Below are positions 50,824-59,234 of a stretch of DNA of 64,000 nt, piece by piece. This DNA comes from JANQPX01 sp050633905 (GTDB taxonomy: Bacteria; Pseudomonadota; Alphaproteobacteria; Geminicoccales; Geminicoccaceae), in assembly GCA_050633905.1 (NCBI GenBank), contig JBOEHJ010000071.1, positions 1-64,000 of the forward strand. The letters are read 5' to 3'. The translations under genes and the position numbers were made by a program. The notes under the pieces are model-generated. The model did not search any database. It saw only the letters and a program-made list of their open reading frames with translations, and had not been told where the DNA came from. Numbering within the stretch: the first letter of the stretch is position 1; every line of letters starts with the position of its first letter.

Positions 50824-52134
50824 TCAGCGGCTCATCGCCGGCATGAGCTCTTTTGACGTCTTGTCCTCGCTCGGCTGCGCGTTCGGGCCGACGGGGATCC
50901 AACCGCGACGATGCATCCAGTAAATCAGCTTGAAGAAGGTGTAGCGCCAACCGACGCTGCGCGCGCCGAAGATGTCGCCGGCCAGGATCGAGATCACCGC
51001 TTGTTCAACACCGAGGATATTGCGCGGTGCCAAGAAAAGCTGCTGCATACTGCGGGTTCTGACCCGGTAGATCAGCCAGGAGATATTGGCGAGGCCGCGT
51101 TTCATGCGGCGTACCGTCTTGCGTTCCAGCGCTTTCGCCTTTTCCGGTTCACGCAGGCGCGCGGTCACCACTTCGGAGGAGAGGAGGGCGCTATTAAGCG
51201 CGATATGGACCCCTGAAGAAAAGACAGGATCGATAAAGGCGAAGGCATCGCCGATCAGCACATGGTCCGGGCCGAACATGGTATCAGCGCTATAGGAGTA
51301 ATTGCTGGCAGCACGGACGTCCGCGACCCGTTTAGCGCCCTTCATCCGATCAGCCGCGACCTTGGAGCGCTGGATTGTGTCGTCGAGGAATTGCTCAAGG
51401 GGCACGGATCGGCTTTTGAAATATTCGGTCTCGCACACGCAGCCGACACTCATGATGCCGTCCGGCAGCGGAATGAACCACATCCATCCGTGATCGAACC
51501 AGTAGATGCTGACATTACCAGCGGGACCACCCTCATGGCGCGGCACATTTTTGAAATGGCTGAAGACCGCAGCACTCTGATGTTCCTTGTTCGGCGTGCG
51601 TGTCGAGAACTTCCGGGATAGCAGCCCATCGCGTCCGGATGCATCGACCACCTGACGGGCCTTGATCCAGCGCCGATCGCCACCTGGCTCTTCGATCTCT
51701 AACTTGGCCTCGCCAGACCCCTCGAACTCTACCTGACGGACGGAGGTTTCCTCAAGCACCGCGGCACCCTGTCTCGCAGCATTCTTCAAGAGAATATTGT
51801 CGAAATCACTGCGCCTAACCTGGTAAGCACCTGGCGGTCCGGGCCGCAATGCGCGCTCGAACTTAATGCTGTGGCTGCAGCCATAGGCATCGGCGAAATC
51901 GGCGCCGAATTTGGGAATGCCGATCGCCTCGACCTCGGGAAGGACGCCTAACTGCTCCAGAATCGGCATGCTGTGGGGGAGCAGTGATTCGCCGATATGA
52001 AAGCGAGGAAAGGTGCTTTTTTCAGCCAGGACAACGTCGAAACCGGCCTTCGCCAGGAAAGCAGCGGCCGCGGCACCCGCAGGCCCACCGCCGATCACGG
52101 CAACATCATGGCTGGTCATGGTTAGTTCGGTCAT
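50824..52134 (-). CDS. Second flavin-dependent halogenase-like monooxygenase
   Basis: The ATG at 52134 follows GAGGGG closely; an in-frame TTG at 52152 and an ATG at 52119 are alternatives. The 436-residue protein has VIGGGPAGAAAAAFLA, FPRFHIGESLLPHSMPIL typical of the phenolic halogenase/geranylgeranyl reductase group, IPKFGADFADAYG with a lysine at the putative catalytic place, and WMWFIP near residues 216-221, again a WxWxIP motif. IGDAFAFIDPVFSSG is the second FAD motif. It is divergent from the chorismatase gene and is followed by the LolA-like gene. It shares only the general fold with the enzyme at 48524, so the two probably act on different positions or steps. Confidence 0.8.
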   Translation of the reverse strand: MTELTMTSHDVAVIGGGPAGAAAAAFLAKAGFDVVLAEKSTFPRFHIGESLLPHSMPILEQLGVLPEVEAIGIPKFGADFADAYGCSHSIKFERALRPGPPGAYQVRRSDFDNILLKNAARQGAAVLEETSVRQVEFEGSGEAKLEIEEPGGDRRWIKARQVVDASGRDGLLSRKFSTRTPNKEHQSAAVFSHFKNVPRHEGGPAGNVSIYWFDHGWMWFIPLPDGIMSVGCVCETEYFKSRSVPLEQFLDDTIQRSKVAADRMKGAKRVADVRAASNYSYSADTMFGPDHVLIGDAFAFIDPVFSSGVHIALNSALLSSEVVTARLREPEKAKALERKTVRRMKRGLANISWLIYRVRTRSMQQLFLAPRNILGVEQAVISILAGDIFGARSVGWRYTFFKLIYWMHRRGWIPVGPNAQPSEDKTSKELMPAMSR

Positions 52135-52197
52135 CAACCCCTCGTTTGACAAAGATTTGGTTCACTAAGAGTTATAACGTCAAATTTTCAAGATGGA

Positions 52198-52605
52198 TCA
52201 ATCGCGCAGGGCCGCCATGTAGTCAACCCGGCGAAGAAATTTCAAAAAGTCCCAAAAACCCATATGTTCGAGATGATCCAGATAGGATCGACGGATAAGG
52301 TATTCGATGACTAAAAGTGCCAGATAGCAAGGTCCCTGGGTGAAGGCCGCGGTCATCGCGACCGGATACAGGCTATCGATCAGCAATCCTGTGATGATGA
52401 GCAAGGCAAACAAGCCTGCCACAAGCGCCCAGGCCGCCGTAGCCCACCTAGTGTAACGAGTGGTTTTGGCATCGAGTTCATGGCCGCGTGCCTGCATGGC
52501 TAGCGCCGTTAGCAATGCCTTCCTACCCCATAACAACCCCTTGGCAAACAGGATGAACAGCACACCGTCCAATAATAGTGGCGGCAGCAACAGCAGCGAC
52601 GACAT
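52198..52605 (-). CDS. Small membrane protein of the polyene cluster
   Basis: This is a 135-residue protein with three or four hydrophobic segments: an N-terminal one (SLLLLPPLLLDGVLFILFA), one at about 55-75 (AAWALVAGLFALLIITGLLI), and one at about 80-100. A basic C-terminal tail with RRSYLDHLEHMGFWDFLKFLRRVDY follows. No family is recognised. It lies 63 bases upstream of the second halogenase-like gene on the same strand, and the intervening bases contain CGTCAAATTTTC, half of a palindrome found in the upstream region of this operon. A role in membrane placement of the pigment machinery is possible but not shown. Confidence 0.65.
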   Translation of the reverse strand: MSSLLLLPPLLLDGVLFILFAKGLLWGRKALLTALAMQARGHELDAKTTRYTRWATAAWALVAGLFALLIITGLLIDSLYPVAMTAAFTQGPCYLALLVIEYLIRRSYLDHLEHMGFWDFLKFLRRVDYMAALRD

Positions 52606-52736
52606 CGGCGTTATATTCCGTCAATCCTAGGCTATGGGCACCGAGAATTCACCGTGAATCCGTGGTTGCTCGGAGGCTTCTTGAAGGGCTTGGATTGACC
52701 CCTACGATTGCTTGACATAGCTTCTGTGGCGGCCAT

Positions 52737-52750
52737 CGTCAAATTTGACG
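52737..52750. promoter_or_regulatory. Palindromic operator-like site in the divergent promoter region
   Basis: CGTCAAATTTGACG is a perfect 14-bp palindrome between the divergent membrane-protein and chorismatase genes. A TTGACA at 52712-52717 lies just upstream and could be the -35 element. A partial copy, CGTCAAATTTTC, stands at 52178-52189 upstream of the halogenase-like gene. Confidence 0.4.
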
Positions 52751-52838
52751 ACGCGTCCACAGACCACGATTGGCATCAAAAACCATGGCCTTGCCAACGT
52801 TCGGCGATGTCGCTCTGGTATGGTGAGGAACACTGATC

Positions 52839-53810
52839 TTGCCGCTTCAACAAACCGTCGACTTCGATGGCAACACGACCCAACCGGATGAGCATGTGCT
52901 GGCCAGAATCGGCTTTGATAAGGCCCATGCGATCGGCGCTGACCCTCGTGATGTGACGATCGCGCTGCCGTCCTTTGCGTCATGCAAGGCTATCGAGTGT
53001 TGGCGCAGCGAGCGACCTGTCGAAACTGGACGTCATAAGGAAATCGCCTATGCCAGCGATGGCCGCTTCGTCTTCGGCCATTTGCTGATCGATGAGGTGG
53101 CGGGCAGCAGCCTCGAGATGCCGGCCTATCACGCCTATGTCGCGATGCTGAACAGCTTGAAAGCCTTTGGTGGCCTACATTTACTTCGTGTCTGGAACTA
53201 TGTTGGCAAGATCAATGAAGACCAGGCCGGCATGGAGCGCTACCGCGCCTTTTGCGTTGGCCGCTCGCGTGCGCTTGCTGATCAAGGCTTGAGAGATGAG
53301 ACGCTGCCTGCCGCCTCCGGCGTGGGCGCTTCAGCACCGGGCCTGATGATCTCCTTCATCGCCGCTACCGATCCAGGTGCGCAAATCGAAAACCCAAGGC
53401 AGGTCAGCGCCTTCCGCTATCCCGAGCGCTACGGTCCGAAAAGCCCCTCCTTTTCACGAGCACTCACCTATCAACTGACCTCGGATAGGGCGCTGCTGTT
53501 CATCTCCGGTACGGCCAGCATCGTTGGTCATGAGACGTTACATCAAGACGATCTCACGGCCCAATTCGAGGAAACCTGCCGCAATATCGACGCCGTTCGT
53601 GGGGCTACCGCTAGACAATCGAAACTGGAGACGCTTCGCCTCTATGTTCGCCACGAACGCGACGCCGCTGCCAGCATCGCCATGATGCGGCAGCATTTCG
53701 GCAATGAACTGCCGATCATAGCGCTCAAAAGCAACATCTGCCGAAAAGATCTTCTGCTTGAGATCGAAGGGGTTGCCTCGCTCCGTCCTTCGCGTCAAAG
53801 CAACGAGTGA
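52839..53810 (+). CDS. Chorismatase of the FkbO/Hyg5/XanB2 family
   Basis: This is a 323-residue protein starting with TTG at 52839 after TGAGGAA. It has the family layout: VFGHLLIDEVAGSSLEMPAY, then GGLHLLRVWNYVGKINEDQAGMERYRAFCVGRSRAL, then SFIAATDPGAQIENPRQVSAFRYPERYGPKSPSFSRA, and SGTASIVGHETLHQDDLTAQ. These enzymes split chorismate into pyruvate and an aromatic or dihydroaromatic acid; XanB2 makes 3- and 4-hydroxybenzoate for xanthomonadin and ubiquinone. Here it would provide the aryl starter for the ligase at 39741. Which isomer it makes depends on active-site residues I cannot assign by eye. Confidence 0.85.
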   Translation: MPLQQTVDFDGNTTQPDEHVLARIGFDKAHAIGADPRDVTIALPSFASCKAIECWRSERPVETGRHKEIAYASDGRFVFGHLLIDEVAGSSLEMPAYHAYVAMLNSLKAFGGLHLLRVWNYVGKINEDQAGMERYRAFCVGRSRALADQGLRDETLPAASGVGASAPGLMISFIAATDPGAQIENPRQVSAFRYPERYGPKSPSFSRALTYQLTSDRALLFISGTASIVGHETLHQDDLTAQFEETCRNIDAVRGATARQSKLETLRLYVRHERDAAASIAMMRQHFGNELPIIALKSNICRKDLLLEIEGVASLRPSRQSNE

Positions 53811-53897
53811 TCCTCAACGTCGCTATATTCTTTCTGACATGACCGATGGAAACTCGATGACAAGCCTTTCGGTTCGCGCGTTCGCCAGCACTATTTA

Positions 53898-54848
53898 ATG
53901 ATTGCTCCTCGCCTCTGCCTGGCACTCGGCATCCTACTCCCGACCCTCCTCATCGAGCGCGATGTCCGTGCTGAGCCGCCCGTACCTGCCAAGCGTCCGG
54001 CCGAGGTCGACAAGGCAGCTCCTGAAAAGGGTGAGGCAACGCCTAAAGAGGATGTGGCACCCGCCAGGACCGAAAGAAAATCGCTTTGGGAGGCTGGCCT
54101 CGGCGGTGGCGTCGGCTGGACGCCTGACTATCCGGCCGCTGGTCAGAACCATATTCGCGGCCTCGGCCTTCCCTTCGTGATCTATCGCGGTGAGTATTTT
54201 CAGGCTGGCGAGCGCTCCTTAGCGCGCGGCCTCTTCGTCAATACCGACAAGGTGGAGTTCGATCTGAGCTTCGCCGGCTCCCTTCCCGCCGACAGCAGCG
54301 ACAATGACGCGCGAGAGGGTCTAGACGATCTCGATTTTCTCGGCGAAGTCGGCCCGAGCCTCAGTTATTTTATCGACCGGGACGAGGCCGGCAACCAAAC
54401 CCGCATCGATCTCTCGCTCCGCGCCTTGCTTTCCACCGACTTTTCCGACTTTGACTATGTCGGCCTGATCTTGAACCCAGTCTTTGCTCAGGAATTCGTC
54501 GATGTCGGTGGAATCGAAGGTTTGGACAGCAACTGGTCGATCGGTGCCCGCTGGGCCGATAACGGGGTCATGGACCTCTTCTATGAGGTCCCGGTTTCGG
54601 ACAGCAATGCGGCGGCCAACAGAGAAGTCTTCGACGCCGACGGCGGCTATCTCGGCACCACCCTCTATGGCGCCTTCAGCTATCCTGTCACAAGCTCATT
54701 TCGTCTCGCCACGGGCGGCTATATTGCGAGCTATCACGGCTCCAAAAATCGCGACAGCGACCTCTTCATCGATGAGTTCAATGTCGGTGTCCTCATGGGT
54801 TTGATTTGGACTCTTTGGAAAAGCGAGACCTTGTCGAAGGATCGCTGA
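53898..54848 (+). CDS. MipA/OmpV family outer-membrane protein
   Basis: This is a 316-residue protein with a signal peptide ending around DVRA-EPP, then a proline/lysine/glutamate-rich spacer of about 35 residues. A beta-barrel domain with WEAGLGGGVGWTPDYPAAGQNHIRGLGLPFVIYRGEYF opens in the manner of MipA/OmpV scaffolding proteins. Alternating aromatic strands continue to the end, although the last residues do not form a classical aromatic terminus. It lies just after the chorismatase gene. MipA proteins bind murein enzymes or form small pores; in this place it may belong to the pigment export route, which is inference. A dispersed repeat follows. Confidence 0.82.
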   Translation: MIAPRLCLALGILLPTLLIERDVRAEPPVPAKRPAEVDKAAPEKGEATPKEDVAPARTERKSLWEAGLGGGVGWTPDYPAAGQNHIRGLGLPFVIYRGEYFQAGERSLARGLFVNTDKVEFDLSFAGSLPADSSDNDAREGLDDLDFLGEVGPSLSYFIDRDEAGNQTRIDLSLRALLSTDFSDFDYVGLILNPVFAQEFVDVGGIEGLDSNWSIGARWADNGVMDLFYEVPVSDSNAAANREVFDADGGYLGTTLYGAFSYPVTSSFRLATGGYIASYHGSKNRDSDLFIDEFNVGVLMGLIWTLWKSETLSKDR

Positions 54849-54899
54849 CTTGCCTGAGCCATTGATTGGTGAGGTCTGGGGAGGTCTTAGTCCACTCGA

Positions 54900-55013
54900 T
54901 CCTGTGTCCTCCGACCTTCCTCAGTCCGAGAATCACCACCATCCAAAAACTAGGGCGCATACCCCAGAGCCCGGCGACAAAGGTCAAAACCAAATGAAGT
55001 GGCCACGGCACTA
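54900..55013 (-). repeat. Dispersed repeat element, copy 4 (left end only)
   Basis: Read on the minus strand it begins CTAGTGCCGTGGCCAC and TTCATTTGGTTTTGACC, then GGGGTATGCGCCCTAGTTTTT, matching the left-end block (GGTATGC followed by CCAAGTTTT) of copies 3 and 5. Its CTA at 55011-55013 forms the stop codon of the glycosyltransferase gene. The bases from 54849 to 54900 show nothing clear and may be the degraded rest. Confidence 0.5.
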
Positions 55014-55790
55014 GTTTGTTCTGGCTTGGAGACCTCGCCAGAGCAGGCTTGGCAATCTCAGGAGAAACTCGACCACGAGGCGTGTATGCATCCCGATCAA
55101 CAAAAAATTATCACGACCATAGCGGAAGTGGGAAACGCCGCCATCGGCCCGGTCGATATAGCGGCAAGGTGCCTCCATATTCACCGGCGATACGCCCGAC
55201 CAGGCAAGGCGCACGACAGCCTCAGTATCGAAGTCGAAGCGCCGCATCCAGCGATGGTTCCGCATGATCGAAACCAAGGGCTCGATCGGATAGACTCGAA
55301 AGCCGAACAGTGCATCGTCGATCCCAGCATTCAGCGTTTCAAGATTGATGAACCAGTTCGAGATTTTTCGCCCCTGTACCCGGATACTGGGCGCTGATGC
55401 ATCGAAGATCGGCTTGCCCAGCACCATCAGATCAGAACGCGTCGCCGCCGCCATGAAGGCCGGGATCCTTTCGGCTGGATGCTGCGCATCCCCATCCATC
55501 GTCAGCACATGGGTAAAGCCAGCCGCCTCCGCTTCGATCATTCCATGCAGCAAGGCCGCCCCCTTGCCCTGGTTCTGCTCCAGCACCATCACCCGAAGGC
55601 CAGGGTCAGCCTCGGCGAGGCCAAGTGCGACGTCGGTCGTACCGTCGTCACTGCCGTCGATCACCACCCAGACCGGGGACCAAACAGCCCTTGCCGCCGC
55701 AATCGTCTCTTCAAGCAGCGCCCCACTATTGTAGCTGGGAATCAGCACGAGATGGGTCGCGGACGGGTAAGGTTTTTCCGACAAGCTCAC
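55011..55790 (-). CDS. Glycosyltransferase family 2 of the polyene cluster
   Basis: This is a 259-residue GT-A enzyme: HLVLIPSYNSGALLEETI, VWVVIDGSDDGTTDV, then QNQGKGAALLHGMIEA and VLTMDGDAQHPAERI, where the DGD supplies the metal-binding aspartates. It has no membrane segments beyond a hydrophobic C-terminal patch. Comparable enzymes in xanthomonadin and other aryl-polyene clusters glycosylate the carrier lipid or the aryl head. The ATG overlaps the stop of the acyltransferase gene, so these two form a minus-strand pair facing the rest of the cluster. The TAG stop is provided by the dispersed repeat. Confidence 0.85.
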   Translation of the reverse strand: MSLSEKPYPSATHLVLIPSYNSGALLEETIAAARAVWSPVWVVIDGSDDGTTDVALGLAEADPGLRVMVLEQNQGKGAALLHGMIEAEAAGFTHVLTMDGDAQHPAERIPAFMAAATRSDLMVLGKPIFDASAPSIRVQGRKISNWFINLETLNAGIDDALFGFRVYPIEPLVSIMRNHRWMRRFDFDTEAVVRLAWSGVSPVNMEAPCRYIDRADGGVSHFRYGRDNFLLIGMHTRLVVEFLLRLPSLLWRGLQARTN

Positions 55791-56593
55791 GTCCCTTCAA
55801 CCTCCTGAAGCCCAGGCTCGGTCTCTACCGCAGGCATGTCTTTCAAACGCATCTCCGTCACAAAATAATCTTCGATCTCTTGGAGCAAGGCCCCATGATC
55901 CTCTATCGCCTCGAACCTCTTACCAAGCCGCACCTTGATGTCGATCGGCAGCGGCGGTGCCTTGAGGATCGGCCAGCCCTTGGTAAGAAAGGATGAGCCC
56001 GTCTCGATGAACACCGTCTGAATAGGCACAGCCGCCTTCTTTGCGATCAGCGTCACACCAGGCCTGAATTTATTGACCCGCTTGCCCAATGTCCGGGTAC
56101 CCTCGGGAAAAATAATCAGCTGCGCATCAAGTTTCAGATCGGTCACCGAATCCTTGAACATCGAAAGCGGCTGATCCACGCAAATATACCGCGCAAATCG
56201 GGCTCCCGCCCCGATGAAGATATTCCCCAACAGCTTCGAGCTCATGATGCAACTCGCCCGTGGCAACCGGGACGCCAGCAACACCCCATCCAGCAACGTC
56301 GGATGATTGGCCACTACAACCAGCCCGCCAGGCTCATCCTTGAGTCGGTCCAGCGCCTTCACATCCAGCCGCATAACCCCGACGGCATCAGAGATCGTCC
56401 AAAACAGCCAATAGCCATAGGAAATACCGGCGCGGCCGATACGTCGGCCCCGTTCCTCTCCCATCAGCGGATGAAGAACCAGTGCAACCAAATTCCAAAT
56501 CAACGACATCACGGCAAGCAAAATCAGCACCGCATAGAAAAGCAGCCCCTGCCATATCAAAATAGCCCAGCCCATCAGCCCGGCTCCCGCCAC
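55787..56593 (-). CDS. 1-acyl-glycerol-3-phosphate acyltransferase-like protein
   Basis: This is a 268-residue PlsC-family protein. Two N-terminal hydrophobic segments are followed by VVANHPTLLDGVLLASRL with the catalytic NHxxxxD (NHPTLLD), then FPEGTRTLGKRVNKFRPGV with the substrate-binding FPEGT, and AAVPIQTVFIETGSSFLTKGWP. It would acylate a lysolipid at the inner membrane. With the neighbouring glycosyltransferase and the LpxL-like enzyme at 41147 it gives the cluster two acyltransferases, as in xanthomonadin loci. The ATG at 56593 has no strong ribosome binding site, and an internal ATG at 56575 is possible. Confidence 0.87.
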   Translation of the reverse strand: MAGAGLMGWAILIWQGLLFYAVLILLAVMSLIWNLVALVLHPLMGEERGRRIGRAGISYGYWLFWTISDAVGVMRLDVKALDRLKDEPGGLVVVANHPTLLDGVLLASRLPRASCIMSSKLLGNIFIGAGARFARYICVDQPLSMFKDSVTDLKLDAQLIIFPEGTRTLGKRVNKFRPGVTLIAKKAAVPIQTVFIETGSSFLTKGWPILKAPPLPIDIKVRLGKRFEAIEDHGALLQEIEDYFVTEMRLKDMPAVETEPGLQEVEGT

Positions 56594-56730
56594 TATTTTT
56601 CATTACGCCAAAGAGCGCGGATCATGCCCCCAACCACCCAAAAAATCCAGCCCAGCTGCGAGCCAGGACGGTTACACTTCGCCTGCTGAGGCTTGGATGC
56701 GTGGTAATTTTACGATGTTATTCAAAAGAG

Positions 56731-57062
56731 CTAGTCGGAGAAGGCGGGGCCGGCTGTAGCCGCATCCTTCACCCAATCGGCAACGCCGCCAGTGTGAATG
56801 AGCGACACGAAACCCGAGAACGGGGCCGATATACCAATCAGCACCAACGTTGCGAAGAACCAGACACCTGGCTGCCCATTGGTGACATAGCGCCCGGCCC
56901 GCTGCGACGCCAGCTCTTGCTCTCATCCTGGTGATCCCATGCGTCCAGATCCTCTTCGAAGTGCCGGCGATGGGCGGTCACAGGCATGAGCAATGTCAGC
57001 GCGCCGGCAATCGCCATGGTTCTACGCAGCAGTGTTGGGATGAGCCTGCTCAACAACATCGC
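56731..57062 (-). pseudogene. Frameshifted membrane-protein remnant
   Basis: On the minus strand one frame reads LLRRTMAIAGALTLLMPVTAH, then HRRHFEEDLDAWDHQDESK. After a shift near 56935 another frame reads QRAGRYVTNGQPGVWFFATL, then VLIGISAPFSGFVSLIHTGG, then VADWVKDAATAGPAFSD before a TAG at 56731-56733. Both halves look coding and hydrophobic in the right places, so a single membrane protein with a frameshift is likely. The family is not recognised. Confidence 0.5.
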
Positions 57063-57071
57063 AGTAAGCCA

Positions 57072-57275
57072 AAAGCCCTTGCCAAAGGGCTCGGCGGCCC
57101 CGGCGCGATGATTGCGCCTGACCAAACGGGTCTCCTCGTCCCCAACGAAGACGAAACAACCATGGCGGACGCCCTGGATCACCTCATGACCGACGACACC
57201 CAAGCCGCCCACCTCGCAGGAGCCGCCCGAGAACGCGCCGAAGATTTCGCCATGGACAGGTCATGGCGCGCTGGA
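57072..57275 (+). pseudogene. C-terminal fragment of a GT-B (family 4-like) glycosyltransferase
   Basis: The frame reads GGPGAMIAPDQTGLLVPNED followed by MADALDHLMTDDTQAAHLAG and AARERAEDFAMDRSW, which is the C-terminal end of a group 1 glycosyltransferase. The N-terminal Rossmann domain is absent and upstream sequence in the frame is not coding. With the frameshifted membrane gene beside it, the stretch 56594-57500 looks like decayed surface-polysaccharide genes. Confidence 0.5.
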
Positions 57276-57846
57276 CCGCAACCACAAGGCTCGCCAGCGC
57301 AACGATCAACCCCATAAGGGCGATCAAGTTGTTGCTCGAAAAAATCTCCTCCAATACTCGACCCAATAATGTCGAAATGCACAACGACCGAACTGATAAA
57401 TCAGTTAGCAACAGGGCGGAAGGTTCCCCCATCCTCTATGCATGGATAAAATTCCTACGTCACGCTATACTGATATCGCCTATACCCACAAACACCAAAC
57501 CAAAGTAACCGCCGGGTTGCGTCACCCCCCTGCGACCAAACGAACCCAACGGGTCTGGAAAGCTGGGTTTTTTGGGGGGTGGTGAATGATAGGATCGGAA
57601 CTATTTGAGAGATTCATGAGGATCTCAATTGACTGATTAGGTGAAATATTTGCCCAGTTCACAATTGAAAATCATCACGCTGGCTTATTTATCACCATTG
57701 CTGATGGCATCATGTCGAACGAAATCGTTTGAACTTAGCTTAAATTCGATCTATTAGATGGCATGAATAAAATAACGATGCGCTATTGAAACGATAGTCA
57801 ATTGAATTTACATCAATCCTAACTTCCACCGTAACTAGGAAATCAA
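57276..57846. other. Non-coding stretch upstream of mucR-like gene
   Basis: Up to about 57430 weak coding traces of a membrane segment occur on the minus strand (NNLIALMGLIVALASLVV). An inverted pair CACCCCCC (57523-57530) and GGGGGGTG (57574-57581), with AACCCA/TGGGTT inside, may be a terminator or repeat. From 57600 the DNA is AT-rich with several TA steps, the kind of sequence bound by MucR/Ros proteins, so the regulator may control itself here. Confidence 0.35.
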
Positions 57847-58302
57847 ATGGACGCTGAAGACCAATACGACCACTCCTCATTCGTTGCGATGACCGCCGAG
57901 ATCACATCGGCATATGTCGCAAACAATGCTGTTGCCACCGCTGATCTGCCCCGTGTCATCTCAACCATCGCCGAGAACTTGCGGCTGCTGGGGCAGGAAC
58001 CAGTTGAAGAGGTCAAGTTGGAGCCAGCTGTTCCAATCAAGAAGTCGGTTATGCCCGATTACATCGTTTGTCTTGAGGATGGCAAGAAGTTGAAGATGCT
58101 GAAACGGCATCTCAAGACTCGTTATGACATGACCCCCGATGATTACCGTCAGCGCTGGGGCCTGAAGGACGACTACCCCATGGTCGCCCCTTCCTACGCG
58201 GCGACCCGCTCCGAACTGGCGAAGAAAATCGGCCTCGGCAAGCCAAAGCCCAAACCCAAGGCCAAGAAAAAGACCGCCACCCGCGCCAAGCGCACCAAGT
58301 AA
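57847..58302 (+). CDS. MucR/Ros-family regulator lacking one zinc ligand
   Basis: This is a 151-residue protein with an AGGAAA site before its ATG. Residues 1-60 are the helical N-terminal oligomerisation part. Residues 70-105 are the Ros/MucR zinc-finger: YIVCLEDGKKLKMLKRHLK, then TRYDMTPDDYRQRWGL, followed by YPMVAPSYAATRSELAKKIGLG. Cys75, Asp78 and His88 match the ligands of the family, but the fourth histidine (THY in MucR) is Arg92. The tail is an extended lysine/proline stretch. MucR proteins are H-NS-like global regulators of surface polysaccharides and virulence in alphaproteobacteria. The missing ligand suggests a zinc-free fold, as known for some rhizobial homologues. Confidence 0.88.
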   Translation: MDAEDQYDHSSFVAMTAEITSAYVANNAVATADLPRVISTIAENLRLLGQEPVEEVKLEPAVPIKKSVMPDYIVCLEDGKKLKMLKRHLKTRYDMTPDDYRQRWGLKDDYPMVAPSYAATRSELAKKIGLGKPKPKPKAKKKTATRAKRTK

Positions 58303-58371
58303 GCAGATAGAAAAATTGAGCGGCAACATTGGTGCCGCTCAATTGTTTCCCCACGTGATTACAGCAGACCT

Positions 58372-59016
58372 TTAGAAATTATAGCGAGCGCCCATGCGCA
58401 CGACATGGCCAACTTGGTCATCGTCGAAGTCATCGAAGTCTGAACGTTCGTAGCGATAGGCCGGCACCAGATCGATATTCCGCCAGATCGGAAAACTCGC
58501 CCCCACTTCACCATGGAAGGTAAAAGCGGAAGTGTCATCTTCGAACCCTTCGATATCCACCGCCGCAACGCCTACGCCACCACCGACATAGGGGGTGATC
58601 GTCTTGACCAGCCCGACCGGAAACGTGCCAAGATCGAGATAAAGATTGGCCGTCGCACGAAAGATGTCGATGTCGCCATCGAACGCGGAATTCGACGGAT
58701 CGAACTCGGTCCCCTGCGATCCGATCTCGGCTTCGATTCGCAAAGCGCCAATGCGAACCCCGCCGAAGGCGGTAATCTGGCCTCCCGTCTCGTAGTCCAG
58801 ATCGAACGCGTCGATGGAGTTGTCTTCGTAGAAAACCGGTCCAAGGCTGCCGCCGACATAAACACTGTCGATCATCGCGGGCAGCTTTGATGAACGCGCC
58901 GGAGCCTGTCCATCCACACCGGGTGGAGGAAGGTCATTACCGGGCAGTGTCTGTTGTGCCGAAGCAAAGGACGGGACAAGGACTGCCGCCAGGCAATAGG
59001 TTGCGATGTTCTTCAA
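58372..59016 (-). CDS. Outer-membrane beta-barrel protein
   Basis: A TTG at 59016 begins a signal peptide (LKNIATYCLAAVLVPSFASA-QQ); the open frame extends upstream to 59127 but those residues look non-coding, so the start is uncertain. The mature protein of about 190 residues shows VYVGGSLGPVFYEDN, amphipathic strands, ITPYVGGGVGVAAVDIEGFED, and ends in VRMGARYNF with the C-terminal phenylalanine used by the BAM machinery. It resembles small 8-stranded OmpA-like or OmpW-like barrels of alphaproteobacteria. The loops are rich in aspartate. It is convergent with the mucR-like gene and divergent from the beta-propeller gene. Confidence 0.78.
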   Translation of the reverse strand: MKNIATYCLAAVLVPSFASAQQTLPGNDLPPPGVDGQAPARSSKLPAMIDSVYVGGSLGPVFYEDNSIDAFDLDYETGGQITAFGGVRIGALRIEAEIGSQGTEFDPSNSAFDGDIDIFRATANLYLDLGTFPVGLVKTITPYVGGGVGVAAVDIEGFEDDTSAFTFHGEVGASFPIWRNIDLVPAYRYERSDFDDFDDDQVGHVVRMGARYNF

Positions 59017-59234
59017 AATGCTAAGAAACTCCCTTAGGCAAGTATCGTCGAAAGAAGCGACTATTGCGTCGCCAGGCAGCGCGAATAGTATCAATGGTAG
59101 AGGTACCAGATCAGAAATCCAAGGCATTCTCGTTAAATTTGTGCCAGCATCGCCTATGAACCGCGGACGATCTATAATGGAGGCTTACCATCTGGTTCCT
59201 CATTGGCCTGCAAAGAGGTGAGGGGACAGACGTG

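Noticed and set aside
50824..52134. Geranylgeranyl reductase
   Set aside because: The N-terminal FAD region is similar to that family, but the WxWxIP motif and pigment-cluster context favour the halogenase-like group.
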